This document shows positions 50,239-60,900 of a stretch of 64,000 bases of DNA, one piece after another (position 1 is the stretch's first letter; every line of letters starts with the position of its first letter). The stretch is from Tumebacillus_A lipolyticus (GTDB taxonomy: Bacteria > Bacillota > Bacilli > Tumebacillales > Tumebacillaceae): assembly GCF_042682745.1 (NCBI RefSeq), contig NZ_JBHUIO010000002.1, positions 1,240,001 to 1,304,000 on the forward strand, read 5' to 3'. Both the position numbers and the translations under genes were made by a program. The notes under the pieces were generated by a model. It was not told the DNA's origin, made no database searches, and saw only the letters and a program-made list of their open reading frames with translations.

Positions 50239-51111
50239 TTATTTCAAATTCGGTTGATCGTACACGGTCACGATGACACCATCTATATTATTGCCTGAAA
50301 TTTCATAGCGGCCATTCGCTGGGACATGGATCGTTGTATCTGTGGAAACAGGGTAGTAAAAGACTTCATAAGCATGATGATCTACTGTAGCCGTGACGGT
50401 CTTCTGTTCTTTCAAGAATTTCAAATACTCCTCTAAAACGAAGCCCTTTTTCTGCATGATCGCACTGTGCGGCAGCCCAACATAGCGAAAATGCCACGGC
50501 TCATATCGAATGCCGGTGATCGCCTCTTTGTTCTGCGGATAGCGTAAAACGAAGCCGTATCTCCATGCATTTTGGATCAGCCACTTTCCTTCCGGCGCAC
50601 GATTCATATCGCCTTGCGTTGATCCGATATCGATCGACAGGCCGAGATTATGTTCGCTATAACCTGCCGGCATCGCATATTCGGCTCCCATCTGCTGATA
50701 CAGTTGATCTTGTTCTTGATCGTCCCGATAACCGCTGCTGATTAAAAAATGGTTGACCCCTTTTTGTTCCGCAGCTCTGATCATGGTTGAAAATTTCTCC
50801 AACAAGCTGGGCGACAGCTGAATCGTATTGTCCAGCATACCGAATCCCTGCACAAGCTCCTGGTGTTGAGACAGATTGATCGCTTCCGACTCTTCACCCC
50901 CCGCAGGTACAGGATGATCTTTGTTGACAAGCAGTAGATCACCTTTGTAAATCTGGTCTTTCGTAACTTTTATCGTAGGCTCGTCCTTCTGGGAAACTTC
51001 CGTCTGGACTTGAACATCTACTTTCGGTTGTTTGACGTCTTCCAGTTTGTCTTGAGCAATTCCATATCCAATCAGCAAAAGGATCGCAAGCCAAAAAAGC
51101 CGCTTCTTCAT
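50239..51111 (-). CDS. VanY-type D-alanyl-D-alanine carboxypeptidase (M15B)
   Basis: 290 aa with an N-terminal membrane anchor or signal (RLFWLAILLLIGYGIA). The M15 zinc peptidase domain shows SSGYRDDQEQ, the first zinc ligands in GYSEHNLGLSID, and EPWHFRYVG with the catalytic Glu and last zinc His. It removes the terminal D-Ala from peptidoglycan precursors outside the membrane. The C-terminal 70 residues are an added domain (VDHHAYEVFYYPVSTD, ending in a beta-strand). First gene of an operon with a VanRS-like pair; no vanH, vanA or vanX is present, so full glycopeptide resistance is not expected from this locus alone. AGGAGGAAACGAACG precedes the ATG. Confidence 0.92.
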   Translation of the reverse strand: MKKRLFWLAILLLIGYGIAQDKLEDVKQPKVDVQVQTEVSQKDEPTIKVTKDQIYKGDLLLVNKDHPVPAGGEESEAINLSQHQELVQGFGMLDNTIQLSPSLLEKFSTMIRAAEQKGVNHFLISSGYRDDQEQDQLYQQMGAEYAMPAGYSEHNLGLSIDIGSTQGDMNRAPEGKWLIQNAWRYGFVLRYPQNKEAITGIRYEPWHFRYVGLPHSAIMQKKGFVLEEYLKFLKEQKTVTATVDHHAYEVFYYPVSTDTTIHVPANGRYEISGNNIDGVIVTVYDQPNLK

Positions 51112-51275
51112 CGTTCGTTTCCTCCTATCGGTTCATCGAACTTCAGGATAAGGAAAACTTCTAAAGAAGAAGTGGGGTGAATGATAAAATTTTTCTTAAA
51201 TCACTGCATCATTGTGGAGATTCGATCATTCCTCTACGGAGCTCTGCTGAGCAATCTCTGGTGAGAACATAAAAA

Positions 51276-51321
51276 GTCCCGCCATTCTAGCGAGGCTTTG
51301 CATCGGTACGACTCTTCAGCC
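51276..51321 (+). repeat. 45-base hairpin repeat, copy 3
   Basis: GTCCCGCCATTCTAGCGAGGC followed by TGCATCGG and ACTCTTCAGCC; a weaker hairpin than copy 2. Between it and the vanY start (51112-51275) only the vanY leader is present; no gene. Confidence 0.65.
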
Positions 51322-51441
51322 CTCGCGTAACGTTGAGGGGCTATGTTCAACAGCAAGAAGAGTGAAACATGAAGAATCGAGATGAACTTCGATATGATCT
51401 TTCATCGAAAAGGTATCAAACGGGTAGCAGCATGCACAAAA

Positions 51442-51493
51442 AAGGGCTCGTGGCGCATGGTCGAGAATCGACCTCAACATGCCACGAGCCCTT
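51442..51493 (-). terminator. Terminator of tRNA-Sec
   Basis: AAGGGCTCGTGGC...GCCACGAGCCCTT with an inner GGTCGA/TCGACC stem, then TTTTTTG on the minus strand, 13 bases past the tRNA 3' end. Confidence 0.85.
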
Positions 51494-51506
51494 GCTGTAT
51501 CTAAGT

Positions 51507-51603
51507 TGGCGGGAGTGCGTGGGAATCGAACCCACCCAGCCGGGTCCACCGGCCGCACATAGTTTTGAAGACTAGGAAGGACACCAGTACCCCATCCACC
51601 CCC
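51507..51603 (-). tRNA. selC: tRNA-Sec (anticodon UCA)
   Basis: 97 bases, long for a tRNA as expected for selenocysteine. The acceptor stem GGGGGTG pairs with CACTCCC, followed by G73 and an encoded CCA. The anticodon loop CTTCAAA lies between TAGT and ACTA. A long variable arm (GCGGCCGGTGGACCCGGCTG region) and the T arm GTGGG-TTCGATT-CCCAC follow. The gene implies that the organism makes selenoproteins; selA, selB and selD are not in this window. The anticodon loop, CCA and terminator all look intact. Confidence 0.88.
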
Positions 51604-51893
51604 GAAAAAGTATGAACCTCATTATACCCTATTTTCTCAGGAGTTCAAACGCCCGACTTGTAGAGCGCGTCAGATGTTCAAACTTTTTAGCTCGCCTTCC
51701 AAAAATCCACTCTTCATAAAGCAACTTTCCCTGCCCCCTGTCGACCTCCCCTTCGATCATCGCGCAACCTATCTGCGCCGAACTCCTCCCCCCTGATAAT
51801 AATCTCCCCCTCTTAGCAACCAGTCTCGAAGCTTGCCCGCTTTCAACTGTCCACCAAAAGGGGGAGTCGATCAATTTGTTCGAAGTGCTCGCA
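51604..51893. other. Intergenic stretch between tRNA-Sec and the second PKS gene
   Basis: 290 bases holding the upstream region of tRNA-Sec and the 3' flank of the AT-ACP gene. An open frame at 51629-51874 has no ribosome site and no recognisable product. No clear terminator is seen for the PKS gene. Confidence 0.4.
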
Positions 51894-54800
51894 TCATTTT
51901 AGCGCTTGCTGACTAGTAGCGAGCACGTTTTGCACCTCTTCTGCGAAGATCTCTTCCAAGCGATCGATCTGTGCTTGTTCAAACTGACGAGTGCAGTAAT
52001 GCACTTGCAGGGTCAACTCTCCACCCTGCACGGCACCGACCAAGTTCAGCTTGTACTGCGCTTCCTGTTCCATCGGCTGCTCCAAATGGCCCGCCCGTCC
52101 AGCACGCCAAGCGGTATCGATGTCTGTTGCGTCCCGCAGTTCGCCTTGGTAGTTGAACAGAATCTGCGGATCGCGGTAGCTCCCCATCTGTTCCCGAACG
52201 CTCCGATCATCGCTCAGGTAACGCAACATGTTGAAAGATGCCCCGCCATGCGGCAACGATTGCAGCAGTCTGCGGGCATTGAGAATTGTTCGCTCGATCG
52301 GCTCCCTCGCCACCACCTGCAAGCAGAACGGGTACGTGTTGATAAAATATCCGACCGTTCGGCTCAGATCGAGCGGCCGATCTTGACCCAACTCATCGCG
52401 TCCGTGTCCGTTGATCGCAAAGCAGACCTGTTCCCGTGAAAGCCAGCTGGAAAGAACGCGCGCAACCACTCCTGTCAGCACCTCTTTGATGGTGACGCCG
52501 AGCTCCGCTGGTACGTTTGTGCGCAGCCTGTCTGTGTCGGCCGCCTGCACCTTGATCAGGCGAATGGACATGTCGGCGTTTGTGCTGCGCTGACCATCGG
52601 CAGTTTCAAACTCAACTCGCCCTGCCTCGATCTTCTCCAAGAACGGCTCCCAAAAGCGAGCGACGCCTTCCCCCTGCTCCGAGTTGATCAAGTGGTGACA
52701 GGATGCGACCCACTCTCGATAGGAAGAGCCGCTTTCGTCAAAAATTGCGCGCTCTCCCTCCGCCAAGCGCTCATACGTCTCGATCAAATCTTGCATCAGA
52801 ATCGCACCGCTCACGCTGTCGCTGTACAGGTGGGAGACGATCCACAGCACGCGGTGTCGTCCTGCTCCAAGGTCGAACAGCGCCGCGCGGTTCATCAGCT
52901 CCTCGCCGAACTTGATCCCTTTCGCAAGTTCCAACTCTACGCGATCATACTCAGCCTCCTGGGCGCTCGTCTCCCGCATGTCGGAGAGGTCAAAGCGGTG
53001 CAACTCGACTTTCGCTTTTTCCGCAGGCAAGAGAATTTGCTTGATCTGCCCCGCCTCACTGTGATAGGTCGCGCGCAACATCTCATGGTGTTCATGCAGC
53101 AGTTGCAACGCTTGCAGCAGCAGTTCCGCCTTAATGTTCTGCTTTTCGATCACGATCGGCAGGAAATAAAACTCGGGGTTCATCTTCGAATCGAACAGCC
53201 ATCTCTGGATGTGGGACAGCGGGACTTCGCCTGCAATCTGCCGCACTTTTTTACCCGAGCTGATCGATTCGGTCGCTTCCCGCATTCGCTCTTCCACAAA
53301 TGCCACCTGAGCGCCAAACACAGCATGAGCGTACAGATCGCTCAGCTGAAGGCGCAGGCGAAACGCTCTGTTCAGACGCGACTGCACTTGAATCATGTTG
53401 AGCGATTCCCCGCCAAGGGTCAGGAAATTGTCGTCCGCCGCAAATTCGCCAATCCCCAAGACTTCGCGCCAGATCGCCCGCATGCGTTCCTCAGTCGTTT
53501 GTGTCTGCGTCATCGCTTCTGCTTGGACGGTTGCAGGTTGAACTGGCAACATCGAGGTAGGCAGCTCCCGTTTTACCTGCTTGACTGGCTCATTCTGCTC
53601 GACCCAGCAGGAGCTGAGATCAAACGCATAGGTCGGCCCGTGGACGCGGCGACGCTGCCACTCGCGGTCGAACGCGTGCCAATCGATTTCGACACCACGT
53701 TCCCACAATCTCCCAATACTCGCTTGGATCGTTTTCCATGCGTGCTCTTTGCGACTTAGCGACGGCACGGCCAACACTTTCTCATCTTGCGCCTGCGACT
53801 CGATCAGCGCGGTCAGCACCGGATGAGGCCCGATTTCAAGAAAAATAGCATTTCCCTCCTGCAGGATCCTCTCCACGCCTTTTCCAAACTGCACCGTCTC
53901 CCGAAGATGACGACACCAATAGTCTGCATCCAAGGTCACCTCTTGCATGAGTTCCCCGCTCAGGTTGGAGAGGAGGGGAAGCCGCAGTGGAAAAAAGGTG
54001 ATCGTCTCCTGCATGAAGCGCGTAAACGGCTCCAAGATCGATTCGGTCAACACCGTGTGATAGGCGGTCGAGATCGGCAACAGGCGATGAACAACACCGT
54101 CTTGCGTCAAGCGAGCATCCAACGATTCGATCGCTTCTCTGCGCCCGCCGAGCACAACCTGCTGGGGACTGTTGACGATCGCAAGCGATAGATCTGTTGG
54201 AAACTGGTCGAGATAGAACTGCACCCGTTCAGGACTCGCACTGATCGCGATCATCCCCGCGCTTTCGACGCCCTCTTGGATCAAAGCTCCGCGCTTGCTG
54301 ACGATCAACAGCGCATCCTGAAGCGACAAGCCTCCCGCGATGCAGGCTGCCACATATTCGCCGAGCGAGTGGCCGAACACGCAGTCCGGCCGAATCCCCC
54401 ACGACATCCAGAGTTGTGACAGCGCGTATTCGATGATAAACATCGCCACCGGGCTGATCTGCACCTCGTCTAAGGCAGCGCGATGAGCTGGGTTAAACAG
54501 ATACTCGCGAAATGGCAACGGGTACAGCCGATCAACGATCGCAAAACAGTCTTCACAAGCCTGACGAAAGACTGCTGACGTTTCATAGAATGTCTGACCC
54601 ATGCCGACAAACTGCGAGCCTTGACCGCTGAAGAGAAAGACGATCTTCTGTCGTCCTTCCCTCACCGTTTCCACATCCCCCGCTGCCATCGCTTGACGGC
54701 ACAGTTCTTTTAACTCTGCACGACTCTCTGCGATCAGCGCCAGCCGATGGTCGAACGGTTCGCGACCGACGTGTAACGTATAGGCAAGATCGCCGAGCGA

Positions 54801-54917
54801 TTGGTCAGGCTCCACCTTGAGGTGGGTCAAAAGTTTCCCAGCTGCTTGGCGGACCGCTTGCCGACTTCGCGCCGAGAGGGTGAACAGATGATGCGACCGC
54901 TCTTTTCGATCGTTCAT
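51894..54917 (-). CDS. PKS/NRPS hybrid protein AT-ACP-E/C-like domain
   Basis: 1007 aa. The N-terminus (HHLFTLSARSRQAVRQAAGKLL) is the KS-AT linker, without a KS; the matching KS ends the preceding protein. The AT (about 92-385) has GQGSQFVGMG, GHSLGEY (Ser184) and, at the specificity position, TAYH (284-287) rather than HAFH or YASH, so extender choice is unclear. A carrier domain (about 475-545, Ser505 in GGESLNM) follows, then a condensation-superfamily domain (about 563-1000) closest to epimerisation domains (VGYFINTYPF, ILFNYQGEL) with SHLYSDS at 695-701: the second His and Asp persist, but the first His and Gly are replaced. No thioesterase. ATG follows AGGAGGTGTTTTCGC, 28 bases after the previous stop and in another frame. 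Confidence 0.9.
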   Translation of the reverse strand: MNDRKERSHHLFTLSARSRQAVRQAAGKLLTHLKVEPDQSLGDLAYTLHVGREPFDHRLALIAESRAELKELCRQAMAAGDVETVREGRQKIVFLFSGQGSQFVGMGQTFYETSAVFRQACEDCFAIVDRLYPLPFREYLFNPAHRAALDEVQISPVAMFIIEYALSQLWMSWGIRPDCVFGHSLGEYVAACIAGGLSLQDALLIVSKRGALIQEGVESAGMIAISASPERVQFYLDQFPTDLSLAIVNSPQQVVLGGRREAIESLDARLTQDGVVHRLLPISTAYHTVLTESILEPFTRFMQETITFFPLRLPLLSNLSGELMQEVTLDADYWCRHLRETVQFGKGVERILQEGNAIFLEIGPHPVLTALIESQAQDEKVLAVPSLSRKEHAWKTIQASIGRLWERGVEIDWHAFDREWQRRRVHGPTYAFDLSSCWVEQNEPVKQVKRELPTSMLPVQPATVQAEAMTQTQTTEERMRAIWREVLGIGEFAADDNFLTLGGESLNMIQVQSRLNRAFRLRLQLSDLYAHAVFGAQVAFVEERMREATESISSGKKVRQIAGEVPLSHIQRWLFDSKMNPEFYFLPIVIEKQNIKAELLLQALQLLHEHHEMLRATYHSEAGQIKQILLPAEKAKVELHRFDLSDMRETSAQEAEYDRVELELAKGIKFGEELMNRAALFDLGAGRHRVLWIVSHLYSDSVSGAILMQDLIETYERLAEGERAIFDESGSSYREWVASCHHLINSEQGEGVARFWEPFLEKIEAGRVEFETADGQRSTNADMSIRLIKVQAADTDRLRTNVPAELGVTIKEVLTGVVARVLSSWLSREQVCFAINGHGRDELGQDRPLDLSRTVGYFINTYPFCLQVVAREPIERTILNARRLLQSLPHGGASFNMLRYLSDDRSVREQMGSYRDPQILFNYQGELRDATDIDTAWRAGRAGHLEQPMEQEAQYKLNLVGAVQGGELTLQVHYCTRQFEQAQIDRLEEIFAEEVQNVLATSQQALK

Positions 54918-54945
54918 GCGAAAACACCTCCTGCTGATTCGATGA

Positions 54946-57900
54946 TCATGTTTGGCGCGGAGCTTCTTCTAAGATCACATGGGCGTTCGTGCCGCCGATG
55001 CCAAACGCGCTGACTCCGGCGCGAAGCGGTCCTCGATCTCGCGACCACCGCTTGTGCTCCGTGTTGACATAGAAAGGGCTGTCCTCCAAACCACAGGCTG
55101 GATTCGGCTTGGTGTAATGCAGGCTCGGAACCAGCTCGCCATGCTTCATGCAGAGCGCCACTTTGATCAGCCCGGCCAATCCTGCCGCAGCATCGGTGTG
55201 CCCGATGTTGCTCTTCACCGAGCCGATGGCGCAGAATCGCTTGTCCTCCTGCGGGCCGAACGCCGCTTTGAGCGCCGCGATCTCGATCGGGTCGCCCAGA
55301 TGCGTGCCTGTGCCGTGCGCTTCGATGTAGGTGATCGATCGCGGGTCGACTCCGGCGCTATGCTGCGCTTTGGCGATCACATCCGCCTGCCCCTGCTGGC
55401 TTGGCGCCGTATAGCCGATCTTCTGATTTCCATCATTGTTCAGCGCCGATCCTTTGATCACCGCATAGATCGGGTCACCATCCCGCTTTGCATCGCTGAG
55501 GCGCTTGAGCAACACGACGCCGACACCGTTTCCAAACACGGTACCACCCGCCGCTTGGTCAAACGCTCGGCAGTGCCCATCTGGAGAGGTGATGAAGCCG
55601 GGCTCGTATACATAGCCGACCTTTTGTGGCGTCTGCACCGATACGCCGCCAGCCAGCGCATAGTCGGTCTGCCCGGTCAACAGGCTTTGACAGGCCAGGT
55701 GCACAGCGGTCAGCGATGTTGAGCACGCCGAATCGACGACGACGCTCTCCCCTTTCAGGTTGAGCTTGTACGACAGCCGCGTCGCAATAAATTTGCCGTT
55801 GGTCAGAAGTTCCGATTGGAAATCATCTGCCGCTCCCTCACCCACCTCTTGCAAACCATACTGCGTATCGGAAACGCCGACATAGACAGAGGTGGCGCTG
55901 TTGATCTCGCTCACACGGTAGCCCGCATTTTCGATCGCCTCCCACGCGGTGAGCATGAACAGCCGTTGCTGAGGATCTGTATGGCTCGCCTCTTGGTGCG
56001 TCATCTGGAAGAAGTCAGGATCGAACAGGTCGATGTCGTCCAGATACCCGTCGCGCAGCACATAGCGCTCGCGGATGTCCTCCTCCAACTCTTCCCACGC
56101 AAACGGCAAGTCTTCAAGCGCCACGTCGCGGATCAGCTCTTTTCCTCTGCGGAGATTATGCCAATATTCATAAGGGGTGACGGCGCCGGGAAAGCGAAGT
56201 CCGATCCCGATGATCGCGACCGCATCATCCTGCGCGGGGTGTGACGCTTCTCGCTCCGCCGAAGCATAGCTCGTCACCGCGCTCGCTTCTGTCCGATCCA
56301 AAGCGGCTGCCAGCTTGCGCACCGTCGTGTGCATCAACAGGTCGAGGATCGGCAGTTTGACGTCCAGCTTTTGCTCAAGTTGATTCTGCACGTTCATCAG
56401 AAGCAACGAGTGTCCGCCGATGTCAAAAAAGTTGTCGTCCAAGCGGATCGCTTCTCTTGCACAGTCTAAAACGTCCGCCCAGATCGCCGCGATCTCCTCT
56501 TGTCGAGATGTTTGGTTGGCTCCAGTCGAGTCGGCCGCCGACGCAAGTCTGCTCTCTGCACCTTGCGCAGCGTTCAGTCGAGACAGCGCTTGGCGATCCA
56601 CTTTCCCGGCGGGGGACAGCGGCATCTCCGCAAGTCGGGTCAGGCGAGCGGGCACCATGAACGCGGGCAGTTTCGCTGCCAGCCAGCCGCGCAGATCAGG
56701 TTGGCCTTCATTCGTCTGGGTCGTATAGAAGCCATGCAGTGCTTGGCTGCCGTCTGGGCCTCGTTCGACGACCACGACGGCGTGCTGAACAGCGGGGGAG
56801 GCGATCATTGCCGCTTCGACCTCGCCAAGCTCGATGCGGAACCCGCGCACTTTCACCTGGTTGTCCACGCGGCCCACGATCTCAAGCGTTCCGTCTGGCA
56901 GCAGACGTCCGCGGTCGCCCGTCCTGTAGATCTGCTCATGAACGAATCGGCCAAATCGCTTCTGGAACGGATTGGGCACGAATGCGTCTGCCGTTTTTGC
57001 AGGCTGGTTCAGATAACCTGTCGACATCGCCAGCGTCTCGATGCAGACTTCGCCGATCACGTTGATCGGGCTGAGCGTATTGCGGCTGTTGACCACGTAC
57101 ATCCTGTAGTTGGCGAGCGGCGTTCCGACCGGCACATTCATCGCGCCTGCAGCAAGCTCGCTTGGGATCTCGTATGCTGAACAGTAGACGGTCGTTTCGG
57201 TCGGGCCACAGGCGTTTACAAGCTGCAGATCGCAGCCAAACTTGCGCTGCCATTTTCGAATCGCATCGCTCGGCAAGATTTCGCCCGCGATCTGGATCAT
57301 CCGCAAGGAGGACAGCTTAGCGCGGTCCGCTTCCGACAGATAGGTCGTCAGATGAGTGAAGAAGGTGACCGTCAGGATCACACAGGTCGCTTTGCACCGT
57401 TCAACTTCGCGGGCAAACTCTTCGGCAGACAGCCTTCCCGCTTTGGACAAGAGGTGGACGCGCCCTCCGAGCAGAAGCCCTACATACGTGTCCCAGACAG
57501 ACACGTCGAAGCTATAGGAGGAAAATTCGAGCATCACATCGTCCGGCCCGAAGCCGTATCGATCTCGTCCCCACTCGACGAGGTTGAGGACGCCGCGCTG
57601 TGCGATCTGCACGCCTTTTGGCTGACCTGTCGAACCGGACGTATAGATGACGTACGCCAGATCGTCCGCTGTGCTCAGGACAGGCAGGTCGTGCGTCTCG
57701 GGAACTTCAATCGCCGCTTCGAGCAACAGGATTTCTGTCTGCCGCTCGCTCCCCGCCTCTCTGACCAGCAGATCAACCAGTCGGTTCGCGTTCGCTCGAT
57801 CGGTCAGCAGGTAAGGGCTTTGGCTGTCAGCGATCATATAGCGGATGCGCTCTTCCGGGTACTCTGCATCGATCGGCACATAGACACCGCCCGCTTTCAG

Positions 57901-60900
57901 AACGCCGAGCATCGCCACCACCGTCTCGATGCTTCGATCGAGGATGATGCTGACAAAGTCGCCGCTTCGAATGCCCCGGCTGACCAGCAGATGAGCGACT
58001 TGGTTGGATCGCTCGTTCAGCTCGGCATAGGTCAGAGCGCCATGCTCCGAGCTGAGCGCAATTTTAGATCGATCAGCAGCAGCCGCTTCGTAAAACCGCT
58101 CGACGATGGTGCGGTCAAGATCGTAGTCCCGCACCGTATCGTTAAACTGCGCATAGATCGAGCGGTCTTCGGCTGTCAACAGCTCGACGTGCGCAAGCGG
58201 CGTGGTCAACCGTTTGACAAAGGCGTGCAAGATCTCCTGATACAGGGCGGAAAAACGAGCGATGCTCTCCGGCAGGAACAGGTCGGTGTTGTATTCGAAG
58301 GCCAGCCAGAGACTGTCAACGCCGTCCATCGCGAACAGGGAGAGATCCACTTTGGCGGTCGTATGCGGCAAGTCCCGTTCGACGCTTTCGAAGTGAAGCG
58401 CGCCCGCTTTTTCTGATGACGATTCTGAGTTGGATTCTGCCTTGTAGGTGAACATCGTCGAATAGATCGGCGAGCGGCTCGCATCTCGCTCCGGATTGAT
58501 TTTCAACACCAGCCGATCGAACGAGTACGCTTGGTGCTCGTACGCTCTCAGAAACTGATCTTTGACGCGGTGAAGCAGCTCTTGCAGCGTCGCGATGCCC
58601 CTTGTGCGCGTGCGCACCGCCAACATGTTGACGAAAAAGCCGATCACGCTTTCCAGCGCTTGGTCGGTGCGGCCTGCGACCGGCGTGCCGACGATCAGAT
58701 CCTCCTCATCGGTCAGCTGTTGCAAGAGCATCACAAAGGCGGCGAACATCAGCTGGTACATCGAAACGTCTTCGCGCTTCGCAACTTCGCGCAGCTTTTC
58801 TGCCAGCTCACAAGACAAGCTCGCCTGATGCATCGCGCCGTTAAAGGTCATCACATCGGGGCGCGGGAAATCGGTCGGCAAGTTTAACACGGGAAGCGGC
58901 TTGGCGAGTTCCTCGATCCAGAACGATTCATGAGCTTCCATCTCCCCGTCCTGCCAGGCCGCATAGTCGACATAGCGCACCGTCTGCTCCGGCAAAGCTG
59001 GCAGATGCCCGTTTTGCAAGGAGGTGTACACGTCGACCAACTCGCCGAACAGCAGGTCGTGACTCCAGCCGTCATAGACGATGTGATGGATGTTCAGGTA
59101 GAACCTGAACTCGCCTGCTCCCAGCTTGAACAGAATCGACTTCACCAGAGGCCCCGTCGTCAAATCGAACGGACGGGCGTTGATCCGCTCCAGCTTCATG
59201 TCGAGATATTCGGCTTGCTCCTGCGCATCAAGACCGCTGAGATCGCGGAATTCAAACGGGAAGACCACATCTGACAGCACGCGCTGACACGGCTCGCCGT
59301 CCACTTCGAAAAAGATGGTGCGCAGTGATTCGTGTCGATCCATCAAGCATTGCAAGGCCGTTTTGAAAATCGTCACATCGAGCGCCCCCTGATGGGCGAC
59401 CATCGTCGGCACCTCGTAGACGCGGCTGCTCGGATCGATCCGATATAAAAACCAGAGCCGCTTCTGCGCGTGAGACAGCGGGTAGTGCGCTCGCTCCGGC
59501 AAGCGCGGAATCGATGCGGATCGACCGATCGATCGAGAAGCGGACAGGCTTTCCAAGTGATCGGCCATCGCTTTAAGCGTCGGGTTCAGGAAGACGTCTT
59601 TCATCAGCAGCGTAAGCCCGAGCTCCTTTTTCACCCGATTGAGGAACTGGATGGCGAGCAAGGAGTGTCCGCCGAGATCGAAGAAATGATCGTCGACAGA
59701 AATCTGCTCGCGGTGGAAGATGCCCGCCCAGATCGAGGCGATCTGGCGCTCGATCGGAGTTGTCGGTGCGACCATCTCCCGCCGCTCGTCACCTCGCTGC
59801 AAAACCAGTTCGCGCAACGCTTTCCGATCGATCTTCCCGCTTGGCAACAGCGGCATCGCTTCCAGCAGGATGATCTGAGATGGGATCAAGTAGGCGGGGA
59901 GCTGCTGTTGCAGATGAGCGCGCACATCTTCTGCTGTTACCGCACCGCCTCCAGCGGTGCAAAACGCCCTCAGCTCGGTCTGCCCCGCCACATCCTCGCT
60001 GACGACGACGGCGGTCGCCCTCACCGACCGGTGTTGGAGCAGGCACGCTTCGATCTCGCCGATCTCGATCCGGTGTCCACGCACCTTCACCTGCCCATCG
60101 CGGCGCCCGATAAACTCGATCTCCCCACTCGGCAACAGGCGCACCGTATCGCCCGTTTTGTAAATGCGCACCTCAGGCCTTGCTGGATGTTGCAGGAACG
60201 CCTCAGCCGTCCTCTCCGGCTGGTTGAGATAGCCGCGCGCCAATCCGACCCCTTCGATGTACAGCTCGCCTGGCACGTTGACTGGGCAAGGTTGCAGATG
60301 CTGATTCAAGATGTGAACGGCCGTATTGGCGATCGGGCGGCCGATCGGCACGGTCGTCCAGTTCGGATCGACAAGCTCCCGCAGGTGGTAGGAGGTCGCA
60401 AAGACGGTCACCTCGGTCGGCCCGTATGCGTTGACGATCTCGACCTGCGTCCCAAACCGCGCTTGGAATTGGCGCACGCTCTCCGCATGAAGCGCCTCCC
60501 CAGCGAGCACGATGCATTTGAGCGTACGGAAAGGGCGGATGTCCTCTGGCAGATGGCAGGCGAACTGATGGAAGATCGCAGGTGGCAGGAAGCAGATCGT
60601 CGCCGAAACGCGCTGTACCGCTTCTCCAAACGCCTCTACCGACTGGCGCTCCAGATCGGAGAGGATGTGCAGGTGCGACCCGTTAAGCAGGGCGCTGTAG
60701 ATCTCCCAGACGGACACATCGAAGCTGTGCGCCGAAAATTGGACCCAGGTCTCCCGCTCCGCAAACGGGTATCGCTCCCTCGTCCACGCCGCCAGATTCA
60801 CCACCCCGCGGTGTGGAACCACCGTCCCCTTTGGCAGGCCGGTCGAGCCTGACGTGTAGATCAGATAGGCGGGGTCGTCAGGCCCGCTCGTCTCCTGCTG

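Noticed and set aside
46384..51603. Active prophage or integrative element.
   Set aside because: No integrase, recombinase, transposase or phage structural gene is present in the window; only tRNA-linked duplication is seen.
51629..51874. 81-codon minus-strand open frame between tRNA-Sec and the AT-ACP gene.
   Set aside because: No ribosome site, no recognisable sequence, unusual composition.
54900..54960. TGA stop of the giant KS-ending protein read as selenocysteine, joining it to the AT protein (a tRNA-Sec is nearby).
   Set aside because: The AT protein is in another frame (31 bases between codon starts), so read-through would not enter it, and no SECIS-like hairpin directly after the TGA was seen.
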